This document shows, one piece after another, positions 32,458 through 40,055 of a DNA stretch of 52,127 bases. The notes beneath the pieces are model-generated. The model was not told the DNA's origin and made no database searches. It saw nothing but the letters and a program-made list of their open reading frames with translations. Source of the DNA: Aquibium carbonis (GTDB lineage: Bacteria; Pseudomonadota; Alphaproteobacteria; Rhizobiales; Rhizobiaceae); contig NZ_RWKW01000097.1 of the NCBI RefSeq assembly GCF_003970795.1, positions 1 through 52,127 of the forward strand, given 5' to 3'. Within the stretch, counting starts at the first letter, position 1, and each line of letters begins with the position of its first letter. The position numbers and the translations under genes are program-made.

Positions 32458-32542
32458 GGAGGGGTGTCCGAGTGGTTAAAGGAGACGGACTGTAAATCCG
32501 TTGGCTCAGCCTACGCTGGTTCGAATCCAGCCCCCTCCACCA
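32458..32542 (+). tRNA. tRNA-Tyr (anticodon GUA)
   Basis: 85 bases with encoded CCA. The acceptor stem pairs GGAGGGG with CCCCTCC; the anticodon arm is ACGGA-CTGTAAA-TCCGT, giving GUA; a long variable arm (class II) is present as in bacterial tRNA-Tyr; the T arm holds GGTTCGAATCC. No integrase or attachment-site repeat lies next to it. Confidence 0.96.
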
Positions 32543-32730
32543 TCGTCCCGCCTGACGGAAGCTCTCTGATCCCGCCATCGTCGAAATGAACCCCGCGGGT
32601 TCATGATCGGCCGCGTCCTGCCCGCCGGCTTGCGCATGCGCGGCGTGGGCAGCCTCTTCCATTTGACCCTTGTCAATGTAGGGGCGTCCTGTGCGGCCTA
32701 GGGTCCGGCGCATCGAAGAGAGGATGCGCC

Positions 32731-33021
32731 ATGAGATTTCCCTCCCGCCTGGCCGTGGCCGCCGCGAGCCTGTTGCTCGTCTCCGGCACGAGTTTCGCGC
32801 AGACCGGCAATCCCGCCTGGCTCGAGCAGCTCGAACTGCAGATCGCATCCGAAGAACAGTGCGAGGTCGGTTTCTACATCTACGTCAACGAGGAAAAGCT
32901 CGGCGGGCGCACGGTCCAGGAGGCGCGGGCGCAATGTGTCGATGGCCGCCAGTTCGACGCCTCGCGCACGGAACCGGATTCCCGCTTCACCATCAGCGAA
33001 TGCGGGACGCGCGTCTGTTGA
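32731..33021 (+). CDS. Exported 96-residue hypothetical protein
   Basis: A signal peptide (LAVAAASLLLVSGTSFAQ) with cleavage likely after Ala-Gln near residue 24. The mature 72 residues contain four cysteines (EEQCEVGF, AQCVDG, SECGTRVC), consistent with two disulfides in the periplasm. No family is recognised by name; small exported proteins of this kind are frequent in Rhizobiales. It is 34 bases upstream of the flavodoxin gene and may share its transcript. Confidence 0.65.
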   Translation: MRFPSRLAVAAASLLLVSGTSFAQTGNPAWLEQLELQIASEEQCEVGFYIYVNEEKLGGRTVQEARAQCVDGRQFDASRTEPDSRFTISECGTRVC

Positions 33022-33055
33022 CGCGAAATCGCCCCGCCATCCAAGGAGCAATGCC

Positions 33056-33613
33056 ATGCATGTCCTGATCATCTTCGGAACCGTGGAGGGGCACACACGC
33101 AAGATCGCGCGCACCCTGTCATCGACGGTGCAGAGCCTCGGCCACCAGGCGACGGTGTTCGACGCCGGCGACCTGGGCGACGTCGATCTCGACCTCGCCG
33201 ACGCGGTCATCGTCTGCGCGCCGGTCCACCTGGGCGCCTACCCGGTGGCTATCTCGCACTGGCTGAAGACGAAGGCCGAGCGGCTCGCCAAACTGCCGGG
33301 CGCCTTCGTGTCGGTCTCGCTCGCCGCCGCGTCGCCGTTCCCCGAGGAGCATGCTGAGATCCAGAGCATCACCGGCACGCTGTTCGAGCAGACCGGCTGG
33401 AGGCCGAAGATGGTGCATCAGGCGGCCGGCGCCCTGAAATATCCGCAGTATGATTTTCTCAAACGGCTCCTGATGAAGCATATCGCCTATCGCGAGGGCG
33501 GGCCGACCGACGTCACCACGGACCACGAGTTCACCAACTGGAACGCGCTGGCGGCCTTTGCCGAAGGTTTCATGGAAACCTGCCAGACGGAAAGCGTGTC
33601 CGGGACGGACTGA
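33056..33613 (+). CDS. Flavodoxin-domain protein, HemG/protoporphyrinogen oxidase-like
   Basis: A 185-residue flavodoxin fold. IIFGTVEGHTRKIA binds FMN phosphate, and APVHLGAYPVAISHW corresponds to the isoalloxazine loop of menaquinone-dependent protoporphyrinogen oxidase HemG. HemG oxidises protoporphyrinogen IX in heme synthesis, but many relatives are general FMN proteins, so the reaction is only suggested. AAGGAG seven bases before the ATG fixes the start. A hairpin follows at 33617-33638. Confidence 0.8.
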   Translation: MHVLIIFGTVEGHTRKIARTLSSTVQSLGHQATVFDAGDLGDVDLDLADAVIVCAPVHLGAYPVAISHWLKTKAERLAKLPGAFVSVSLAAASPFPEEHAEIQSITGTLFEQTGWRPKMVHQAAGALKYPQYDFLKRLLMKHIAYREGGPTDVTTDHEFTNWNALAAFAEGFMETCQTESVSGTD

Positions 33614-33616
33614 CGA

Positions 33617-33638
33617 GCGCTTGGGTCATCCCAAGCGC
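33617..33638 (+). terminator. Hairpin after flavodoxin gene
   Basis: GCGCTTGGG-TCAT-CCCAAGCGC, a perfect 9-bp stem with a four-base loop, three bases after the stop. No T run follows, so it is either a weak terminator or an mRNA-end stabiliser. Confidence 0.55.
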
Positions 33639-34162
33639 GTCAGAGTGGTATCGGGCTTTCCGATCCGCTAAGACTGCCTCTGTTCACCGGGGGGCAGTAA
33701 AACTGTCATGAAAGACATCGCGATCCTTGCGGCAGGCGGGTTTGTCTGCCTGGCGCTGCGGTCTTCGGCCGTCACGCAGACGTTGCGCCCGGCAGGGCGC
33801 CATTCCCGCGGGGTACGCGCGTGAACGACGGCGCTCGATCCCCTGCCATGCGCCTGTTCGTCGCCCGCCTGCTCGGTGGGATCACGAGATGAGAAGGATG
33901 CGCGTCCCCCCGCCGTTCCGCGCGCGTTCCAAGCAGCGGCGATGCGCCCGCGGCGACCGTAATGTTTCGTGTCGTGCCGGCTCGGGAACCTGTCGGGCCC
34001 CTTGCGGTTTTCTCCGCAGCAGAACCAAGGGGCCCGCCGTTCATCCGGCGGCAGACGTTTTCGATGCGAAGCCATGGTCCATTCAGCGCGGTCGGCTCGT
34101 TTGCTGGGCCGATGTGGCGGGCGCCCGCCCGCTTCGGGCCGGACGCTGACGGGGCGGCCGCC
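33639..34162. other. 524-base region without a convincing gene
   Basis: The histidine-kinase frame is open from 33962 but its upstream part is not family-like. A 38-codon frame at 33708-33824 begins with a hydrophobic stretch yet lacks a well-placed ribosome site. No tRNA or clear palindromic operator was seen. The region should hold the two-component promoter. Confidence 0.5.
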
Positions 34163-35551
34163 ATGGATCGCTGGATGGCCCTCATGAGGAGCATGACGAG
34201 CGGCTGGGGCAGGCAGACGCTTGCCGGCCAGTTTCTTCTGTTGGGCGGGCTGGTGTCAGTCGTCGCCATGATCATGGTGGGGGCTGTCGTATCTGGCCTG
34301 ATCCGGGAAGCCGTCACGCGCAACGCCGCCGCCACCACGGCGCTTTACGTCGACAGTGTGATCGCGCCCCTTCTGCCGGACATGCAGCGGACGGAGAACC
34401 TCGAGGAACAGGACCGGCGCGCGCTGGACGAAACCCTTTCGCAGGGCGCACTGGCCAGCCGGCTCATATCGTTTCGACTTCTGGCCGCCGACGGCACCGT
34501 GCTCTACGCCGACGAGGGTGACCTGATCGGCAAGAGCGTTGACCTCGACGCCATGGCCGTCCAGGCGATGCAGGGCCGCGTCACGGCGGATTTTGCCCGC
34601 TTCGGCGAAATCGACGGCCCCATCCTGCGGGTCTACAGCCCCGTCCTCCAGCCGTGGAGCGGCGAAGTCGTCGGTGTCATGCAGTTCGACGAAACCGCGC
34701 CGGATCTCGTGTACGATCTCTGGCGCGCGCAGGTGCACAGCTGGTTGTCCGTCGCCGGTGCGACACTGGGGCTGTTTCTGGCGCTCTCCCTCGTGGTGCT
34801 TCGCGGAAGCCGCACGATCGACCGTCAGCGTGTCGATCTGGCGATGCGGGTGCGCGACCTCTCCGTGCTTCTGGCGCAGAACCAGGATCTGCATCAGCGC
34901 GTCCAGGGCGCGTCACGCCGCGCCACCGCGCTGAACGAGAGCTATCTGCGCCGCGTCGGCGCCGACATCCATGACGGACCCGCGCAACTGATCGCGCTCG
35001 CCGCGCTGCGGCTCGACAGCAAGGCGATGACGGGCGCGGTCAAGTCCGAGGAGGGCTTGCGCGAAGCACAGGCGGTGAAGGCCCACCTCGACGATGCGAT
35101 GAAGGAAATCCGCTCGATCTGCACCGGACTCGTGCTGCCGCACATCGAGACGGCGTCGCCGGAGGAAATCATCAGGCAGGTGGCGCGGACCCACCAGAGT
35201 CGCACCGGCACGGAGGTCCACCTCGACCTCCATGACGTGCCGGAAGCCATCAGCCCGGCCGAGAAGATCTGCCTCTACCGCTTTCTCCAGGAAGCGTTGA
35301 CCAACAGCTTTCGTCATGCCGGCGGAAAGCGGCAGTCGATCGCGCAGCGGGTCGATGGGGGCATGCTGGTCATCGAGGTCGCCGACGGCGGCGGCGGGTT
35401 CGACCTGTCGGCAACCCGGCCCGGCAGCCTGGGTCTCCCCGGACTTCGCGACCGCATCGAGAGCATCGGCGGCACGTTCGAGGTGGAAACCTCGCCTTCC
35501 GGAACACGGCTGCGCATGACCCTGTCGATGGATGGAAGGGCGAAGGCATGA
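34163..35551 (+). CDS. Sensor histidine kinase, NarL/DegS (HisKA_3) type
   Basis: A 462-residue membrane kinase. Transmembrane helix 1 is near 26-48 (LLLGGLVSVVAMIMVG); a periplasmic sensor of about 140 residues follows; helix 2 is near 196-216 (LSVAGATLGLFLALSLVV). The dimerisation helix carries the phospho-accepting His270 in ADIHDGPAQLIAL, and the ATPase domain has FLQEALTNSFRHAGG (N box) and ADGGGGFDLS (G box). The ATG at 34163 precedes the first helix closely; longer versions reach back to 33962. Its stop overlaps the response-regulator start by four bases. Confidence 0.88.
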   Translation: MDRWMALMRSMTSGWGRQTLAGQFLLLGGLVSVVAMIMVGAVVSGLIREAVTRNAAATTALYVDSVIAPLLPDMQRTENLEEQDRRALDETLSQGALASRLISFRLLAADGTVLYADEGDLIGKSVDLDAMAVQAMQGRVTADFARFGEIDGPILRVYSPVLQPWSGEVVGVMQFDETAPDLVYDLWRAQVHSWLSVAGATLGLFLALSLVVLRGSRTIDRQRVDLAMRVRDLSVLLAQNQDLHQRVQGASRRATALNESYLRRVGADIHDGPAQLIALAALRLDSKAMTGAVKSEEGLREAQAVKAHLDDAMKEIRSICTGLVLPHIETASPEEIIRQVARTHQSRTGTEVHLDLHDVPEAISPAEKICLYRFLQEALTNSFRHAGGKRQSIAQRVDGGMLVIEVADGGGGFDLSATRPGSLGLPGLRDRIESIGGTFEVETSPSGTRLRMTLSMDGRAKA

Positions 35552-36270
35552 CCGGTACCATCCGGATCGCGGTGGTGGACGATCACCCGCTGTTTCGCGA
35601 GGGCGTCATGCGCATCCTGCGCGAGGTGGATGGTCTGGACGTGGTCGGCGAAGGGGGCAGCGGAGCAGACGCCGTGCGCCTTGTCGCCGATGTCGGCCCC
35701 GACATCCTTCTTATGGACATCTCCATGCCCGACGGCGGCCTCGAGACCATACCCGCCGTGCTCGCCGCCCGGCCCGGCCAGAAGATCGTCATGCTGACGG
35801 TGTCGGAGTCCGGCGACGACGTCACCCGCGCCATGCGATCCGGGGCGATGGGCTACGTGCTGAAGGGCATCGGCGCGAAGGCGCTGGCGGAGGTGCTGGT
35901 GGCCGTCGCAGCAGGCGAGCGCTACGTCTCGCCCACGCTGTCGGCACGTCTGTTGACCGCCGCGGAAGGCGGCCACGACCGCCCTGACGCGGTCGACCCC
36001 TTGGCGCAGCTGACGCCGAGGGAACGCGACGTGGCCTGCCTCGTCGCTTCCGGGCTGAGCAACAAGCGCGTGGCGCTCAGGCTCGATCTGCACGAGAAGA
36101 CCGTGAAGCATCACATGACCCGGGTGCTCGCGAAGCTTAACGTGTCGAACCGCACCGAGGCGGCGTTGCTGCTTCATCGGGCCGGGTGCCTGGCCTCGAC
36201 CGACGAAGCTAGCGAGCGGCCATGGAGTGAAGGCGCTGCCAGTCCTGTGGGGTCGCTTTCCTGTCGATGA
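35548..36270 (+). CDS. LuxR/NarL-type response regulator
   Basis: A 240-residue regulator. The receiver domain has Asp11/Asp12, the phosphorylated Asp57 (LLMDISMPD), Thr84 and Lys106. After a linker, a LuxR-type helix-turn-helix begins at LTPRERDVACLVASGLSNKR and recognises DNA with TVKHHMTRVLAKLNVSNR. ATGA overlap with the kinase couples their translation. The last 62 bases overlap convergently with the glycine-rich gene on the other strand; the tail beyond residue about 215 is probably unstructured. Targets are unknown, but the adjacent exported-protein genes are candidates. Confidence 0.9.
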   Translation: MTGTIRIAVVDDHPLFREGVMRILREVDGLDVVGEGGSGADAVRLVADVGPDILLMDISMPDGGLETIPAVLAARPGQKIVMLTVSESGDDVTRAMRSGAMGYVLKGIGAKALAEVLVAVAAGERYVSPTLSARLLTAAEGGHDRPDAVDPLAQLTPRERDVACLVASGLSNKRVALRLDLHEKTVKHHMTRVLAKLNVSNRTEAALLLHRAGCLASTDEASERPWSEGAASPVGSLSCR

Positions 36271-36826
36271 TGGTGCGCCCGCGGGCGTCCTTCATGACGT
36301 AGCGGCCAGGTTCGAGATGCTCGCGCTTGCCGTCGTGATATCGGACCTCGATGGAGCGCCCCCGGATCTGGATCGTGGTGCCGGCCGCCGCACCGGATCG
36401 CGAAAGCCCGGGCGCGGTGCCGACGAGACCGGATGCCTCCGAACGCCCGAGACCTTTTCCCTGGCCACCGGCATTCCCGCCCGCGTTTCCACCGGCATTA
36501 CCGCCTGCATTACCGCCCGCGTTTCCACCGGCATTGCCGCCTCCGCTTCCACCACCGCTTCCGCCGCCACCACCGCTTCCGCCACCGCCGCCGCCGCTTC
36601 CACCACCGCTTCCGCCGCCACCACCGCTTCCGCCGCCGGCGCCGCTTCCGCCACCACTTCCACCGCCGCCGCCGTTACCCCCACCATTGCCACCGCCGTT
36701 GCCACCGCCGGCGCCCTCGCTGTTGCCCTGCGCGAATACGGGGGATGTGGTCGTCATCCGCAGCATGTCCGCCGAAAACACCGCCACGCCGATGAACAGA
36801 AGCGTCAATGCTCGACGAGTGATCAT
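36209..36826 (-). CDS. Exported glycine-rich repeat protein
   Basis: A 205-residue exported protein. A signal peptide ends near TTSPVFAQ. Then comes about 90 residues of nearly pure Gly with Asn/Ser spacers (GGGNGGGNGGG, GGGSGGGSG blocks) and six NAGG repeats. A compact C-terminal domain of about 55 residues follows (TIQIRGRSIEVRYHDGKREH and LEPGRYVMKDARGRTI). The repetitive linker should be disordered and extended. The ATG at 36826 is chosen because the signal peptide starts there. Opposite-strand reading is Pro/His-rich noise. The 3' end overlaps the response-regulator gene by 62 bases. Confidence 0.72.
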   Translation of the reverse strand: MITRRALTLLFIGVAVFSADMLRMTTTSPVFAQGNSEGAGGGNGGGNGGGNGGGGGSGGGSGAGGGSGGGGGSGGGSGGGGGGSGGGGGSGGGSGGGNAGGNAGGNAGGNAGGNAGGNAGGQGKGLGRSEASGLVGTAPGLSRSGAAAGTTIQIRGRSIEVRYHDGKREHLEPGRYVMKDARGRTIIDRKATPQDWQRLHSMAAR

Positions 36827-36887
36827 GATCGAACCTTGCAAGCCGGGAGGGGGCGTCCGCACACGACGGCCGGGCGCCAGCATACAT

Positions 36888-36980
36888 TCAACTTAGCACC
36901 ACGCCGAGCGTCAGGAACCCGAAACAGAGCGAGAACACCGGCAGGAGCAGCCACCGCGCCTGATATACACTATTTTCCAT
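36888..36980 (-). CDS. 30-residue single-helix membrane mini-protein
   Basis: MENSVYQARWLLLPVFSLCF opens a peptide that is almost entirely one transmembrane helix ending GVVLS. GGGAG lies about six bases before the ATG at 36980; an ATG six bases earlier sits too near that site. It is upstream of the glycine-rich gene on the same strand (61-base gap). No family known; similar in style to the 46-residue protein at 18385. Confidence 0.5.
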   Translation of the reverse strand: MENSVYQARWLLLPVFSLCFGFLTLGVVLS

Positions 36981-37325
36981 CGTCATCTCCCTTGTCGAAT
37001 GAGGCGGGAATGAGGTGCGGGGCTGCCCGTTCCTGATTTCGTCGGCATCGGGACCATCGCGCGGGACCATGCAGGGCCAAAGTCCCAGGCCTTCGATGCG
37101 ATGGTCCCGGTGCGGAACGGACCTGAGACCGAACCCGGAACATCCCCGTCCATCGGTGGTTCAAGCTGCGCTTCCCCGCTGCGTCTCGTGGCGGGAAGGC
37201 AGGCGGAAGACCTGCGGATGGGCAAGCATATCCATCGCTCACAAGCGAATTCCTCAGGTCGAAATCCGCACGACACAAAGACAACAGAAGTCCGAACGGC
37301 ATGTTCGGAGTTCAAGGAGAATGAC
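36981..37325. other. Divergent control region with inverted repeat
   Basis: 345 bases without a credible gene between the mini-protein and the plus-strand DUF1236 gene. A perfect 12-bp inverted repeat CGGGACCATCGC (37049-37060) / GCGATGGTCCCG (37098-37109) is present, with an extra GGGACCAT copy at 37063-37070. It may be a regulator site for both directions. Confidence 0.5.
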
Positions 37326-38123
37326 ATGAGACCGATTCTTACCAAGACCTTGGCGATAGTGCTGCTCGCCGGAACGGCGACCTTCGCCACCCAGGCCGGC
37401 GCCCAGGGCGATACCACGCTCAAGCCCGTGGCCGGCGCGAAGGCCGGCGCACAGGCCGGTGGGACCTCCGCCAGCAAGCCATCCGTTTCAGCCGGCGGCG
37501 GCGCCGAACTGACGCGACCGTCGAGCGAAAACGCCGCATCGCAGTCTGCGCCTGGCCAGCAGATGCGGTCGGGCGACGTCGATTCGGCTGCGGTAGCAGC
37601 CCCCGGCCAGCTGCATAAGTCGGGAGAAGTGGACAGCGCCGCCGAAGCCGCGCCCGGGCAGTTGAATCGGGCCGCCTCGGACGACACGGCTAAGGGAGGG
37701 AACTCCGCATCGCAGTATGCGCCTGGCCAGCAGATGCGGTCGGGCGACGTCGATTCAGCCGCTGACGCCGCGCCGGGCCAGTTGCAGAAGTCCGGCGACG
37801 TGGACAGCGCCGCCGAAGCCGCGCCCGGACAGCTGAAGGACGGTGTCTCCGGCGAGACGACCGCCAGCATCGATCTGTCGGCAGAGCAGCGGTCGGAGTT
37901 TCGTCAGGTCATCGTCGAAACCAACGTGGCGCCCGTGGATGTCGACATGCAGGTCTCGATCGGCGCGACGGTTCCCGGCTCGGTCACGCTCCACCCGCTG
38001 CCGCCTCGGATCGTCGAGATCGTCCCCGCCTATCGCAGCTACCAGTACTTCGTTCTGGCAGGCGGGCAGATCGTCATCGTCGAGCCGGCCACGATGGAGG
38101 TGGTGTACGTCATCCGGTCCTGA
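37326..38123 (+). CDS. Exported repeat protein with C-terminal DUF1236-like domain
   Basis: A 265-residue protein. A signal peptide ends at TQAGAQ near residue 27. The middle 150 residues are low-complexity, with a 57-residue unit repeated twice (APGQQMRSGDVDSAA then APGQL tails). The C-terminal 75 residues resemble DUF1236 (VIVETNVAPVDVDMQVSIGA and VPAYRSYQYFVLAGGQIVIV), a domain largely confined to Rhizobiales and of unknown function. AAGGAG six bases before the ATG fixes the start. The next gene shares this C-terminal domain, so the pair likely arose by duplication or works together in the periplasm. Confidence 0.78.
   Translation: MRPILTKTLAIVLLAGTATFATQAGAQGDTTLKPVAGAKAGAQAGGTSASKPSVSAGGGAELTRPSSENAASQSAPGQQMRSGDVDSAAVAAPGQLHKSGEVDSAAEAAPGQLNRAASDDTAKGGNSASQYAPGQQMRSGDVDSAADAAPGQLQKSGDVDSAAEAAPGQLKDGVSGETTASIDLSAEQRSEFRQVIVETNVAPVDVDMQVSIGATVPGSVTLHPLPPRIVEIVPAYRSYQYFVLAGGQIVIVEPATMEVVYVIRS
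37536..37835 (+). repeat. 171-base direct repeat inside the DUF1236-like gene
   Basis: About 129 bases at 37536-37664 recur at 37707-37835 with only a few changes, a period of 171 bases or 57 codons, so the frame is kept. Within each copy the APGQ(Q/L) motif itself repeats. It marks a recent in-frame tandem duplication. Confidence 0.8.
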
Positions 38124-38201
38124 CCGGAAGACGACCGCCATCCATTGCGCGTCCGGCCCTCGGACGCGCCCGACCCAGCCCCCAATCCATGGAGTCACAT
38201 C

Positions 38202-38864
38202 ATGAACAAGTCTCTCTTTTCGATCGGCATCCTTGCCGTTTCCGCCCCTCTCGCTTTCGCGACGCCGGCTTTGGCGCAGTTCGCGGCCGTCGCCACCACC
38301 GACCTCAACATTCGCAGCGGCCCGGGGCCGCAGTACGAGGTGGTCGGGTCGATCGGTGCGTCTGAAACCGCCACGGTCAATGGCTGCATGGAAGGGAGCC
38401 GGTGGTGCGAGGTCAGCCACAACGGCGTGACCGGCTGGTCCTATTCCGAATACCTCGCCGGTGACTTCGGCGGCGAACGGATCGTGATCTCGTCCGCACC
38501 GGCGACGGTGGAGGTGCCGGTCGTCGACTATGAGCAGACCGCCAGCACCAACGCGACGGTGGGCGCGGCGGGCGGCGCCATCACCGGTGCGCTGATTGCC
38601 GGCCCGGTCGGTGCCGCGATCGGCGGCGTGGCCGGCGCGGCGGCCGGTGCGGTCGTCACGCCGCCCGAGGCGGTTCGTACCTACGTTGTCGAGAACCGCA
38701 CGGATCCGATCTACCTCGACGGCGAGGTCGTGGTCGGTGCCGGCCTGCCGGACACGGTCGAGCTGCGCGAGGTTCCCGACTACGAGTACCGCTACCGCTA
38801 TGTGAACGGTCAGCCGGTTCTGGTCGACCCGACGACGCGCCAGATCGTCTACGTCTATCGCTGA
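38202..38864 (+). CDS. Exported SH3-domain/DUF1236 protein
   Basis: A 220-residue exported protein. The signal peptide ends ATPALAQ (about residue 26). A bacterial SH3 domain follows (TTDLNIRSGPGPQYEVVGSI through GVTGWSYSEYLAG), then a Gly/Ala-rich membrane-like stretch (AGGAITGALIAGPVGAAIGG, about 124-150), and a C-terminal DUF1236-like unit (PDTVELREVPDYEYRYRYVN, ending IVYVYR). SH3 domains of this type bind cell-wall peptides. The glycine-zipper stretch could insert in the outer membrane. Two hairpins follow the gene. Confidence 0.8.
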   Translation: MNKSLFSIGILAVSAPLAFATPALAQFAAVATTDLNIRSGPGPQYEVVGSIGASETATVNGCMEGSRWCEVSHNGVTGWSYSEYLAGDFGGERIVISSAPATVEVPVVDYEQTASTNATVGAAGGAITGALIAGPVGAAIGGVAGAAAGAVVTPPEAVRTYVVENRTDPIYLDGEVVVGAGLPDTVELREVPDYEYRYRYVNGQPVLVDPTTRQIVYVYR

Positions 38865-38875
38865 CCCGGCCAAAG

Positions 38876-38904
38876 GCGGGAGGCCGCGCAGATCGGCCTC
38901 CCGC
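38876..38904 (+). terminator. Hairpin terminator, first of two
   Basis: GCGGGAGGCC (38876-38885) pairs perfectly with GGCCTCCCGC (38895-38904) over a nine-base loop. No T run follows directly; it probably works with the next hairpin. Confidence 0.6.
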
Positions 38905-38921
38905 TCGGCCCCGGCTTTTCC

Positions 38922-38978
38922 GGGCAAGGCCCGGTTTCCCCTAAAAACGGGAGACCGGGCCTTGCCCATTCCTTTTTT
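38922..38978 (+). terminator. Strong terminator, second of two
   Basis: GGGCAAGGCCCGGT (38922-38935) pairs perfectly with ACCGGGCCTTGCCC (38954-38967), with further CCC/GGG pairing in the loop, followed shortly by six T (38973-38978). Confidence 0.8.
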
Positions 38979-39063
38979 GCATTCCGTCCCCGCCTGCACT
39001 ATTGGCTTGCCGAACGGACGGCAGCGCCGCCCGCATCCACCATCGAGGCAGCCGCAGGCAATC

Positions 39064-40053
39064 ATGACGGGCATCCAGCAGATCAGCGTCGAGCCGGGCG
39101 AGGCGGGCATGCGGCTCGACCGCTGGTTCAAGACGCATTTTCCGGGGCTCGGCTTCGGGCACCTCCAGAAGCTCCTGCGATCCGGCCAGATCCGCATCGA
39201 CGGCGGGCGCGCCAAGTCCGACACGCGCGTCGAGCCGGGCCAGGTGATCCGGGTTCCGCCGCTCGGCGTCGACCGCAAGGGCGACGTGCCGCTGACCGGC
39301 AAGTCCATCCGGGGCCAGGACGACGGCGCGGTACTGGCCAAGATGCTGATCCACGAGGATGACAAGGTCTTCGTCTTCAACAAGCCGTCGGGGCTGGCCG
39401 TGCAGGGCGGTTCGGGCGTGACGCGCCATGTCGACGACATGCTGGAGGCCTGGCGCAACAAGAAGGGCGAGAAGCCGCGCCTGGTGCATCGCCTCGACCG
39501 CGACACGTCGGGTGTTCTCGTCGTGGCGCGTTCGCGGCTGGCGGCCATGAAGCTCGCCGAGGCGTTTCGCGGTCGCGACGCCAAGAAGACCTACTGGGCC
39601 CTGGTGAAGGGGGTGCCGGCCAAGCGCGAGGACAAGATCTCCACCTGGCTGGTGAAGGAACAGACGCCGGACGGCGACAAGATGCGGGTGGCCCGGCATG
39701 GCGAGCCGAACGCCGACCATGCCGTCACCTACTACCGCGTGGTCGAGCAGGCGGCGCAGTCGCTCTCATGGCTGGAAATGGAGCCCTATACGGGGCGCAC
39801 GCACCAGCTTCGCGTTCACGCCGCCCACATCGGCCATCCCATCATTGGCGATCCGAAATATTTCGAGGCGGACACCAATTGGGACTTCCCGGGCGGCTTG
39901 CAGAACCGCCTGCACCTCCATGCCCGCCGCATCGTCATTCCGCATCCGGATCGTGGCGTGATCGACGTCACCGCGCCGCTGCCGCCACACATGCGCCAGA
40001 GCTGGAACCTCCTGGGCCTCGACGAGGCAAATGCCGACGAGCACCAGAGGTGA
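39064..40053 (+). CDS. rluC: RluC-type 23S rRNA pseudouridine synthase
   Basis: A 329-residue enzyme that isomerises uridines to pseudouridine in 23S rRNA. An S4 RNA-binding domain comes first (MRLDRWFKTHFPGLGFGHLQ), then the RsuA/RluA catalytic domain with HRLDRDTSGVL, whose first Asp is the catalytic base, and GRTHQLRVHAAHIGHPIIGD at the C-terminal side. The ATG at 39064 places the S4 domain at the start. The symbol is by subfamily resemblance; RluD-like activity is not excluded. The EamA gene follows after two bases. Confidence 0.85.
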   Translation: MTGIQQISVEPGEAGMRLDRWFKTHFPGLGFGHLQKLLRSGQIRIDGGRAKSDTRVEPGQVIRVPPLGVDRKGDVPLTGKSIRGQDDGAVLAKMLIHEDDKVFVFNKPSGLAVQGGSGVTRHVDDMLEAWRNKKGEKPRLVHRLDRDTSGVLVVARSRLAAMKLAEAFRGRDAKKTYWALVKGVPAKREDKISTWLVKEQTPDGDKMRVARHGEPNADHAVTYYRVVEQAAQSLSWLEMEPYTGRTHQLRVHAAHIGHPIIGDPKYFEADTNWDFPGGLQNRLHLHARRIVIPHPDRGVIDVTAPLPPHMRQSWNLLGLDEANADEHQR

Positions 40054-40055
40054 GC

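Noticed and set aside
32458-32542. Genomic island integrated at tRNA-Tyr
   Set aside because: No integrase, no repeat of the tRNA 3' end, and flanking genes have normal composition.
33708-33824. 38-codon frame with hydrophobic start
   Set aside because: The G-rich stretch is too far from the ATG for a normal ribosome site, and the second half is Arg/Gly noise.
36227-37036. Pro/Thr/Ala-rich frames opposite the glycine-rich gene
   Set aside because: They are the complement of Gly codon repeats; no start signal or domain is present, whereas the minus frame has a signal peptide.
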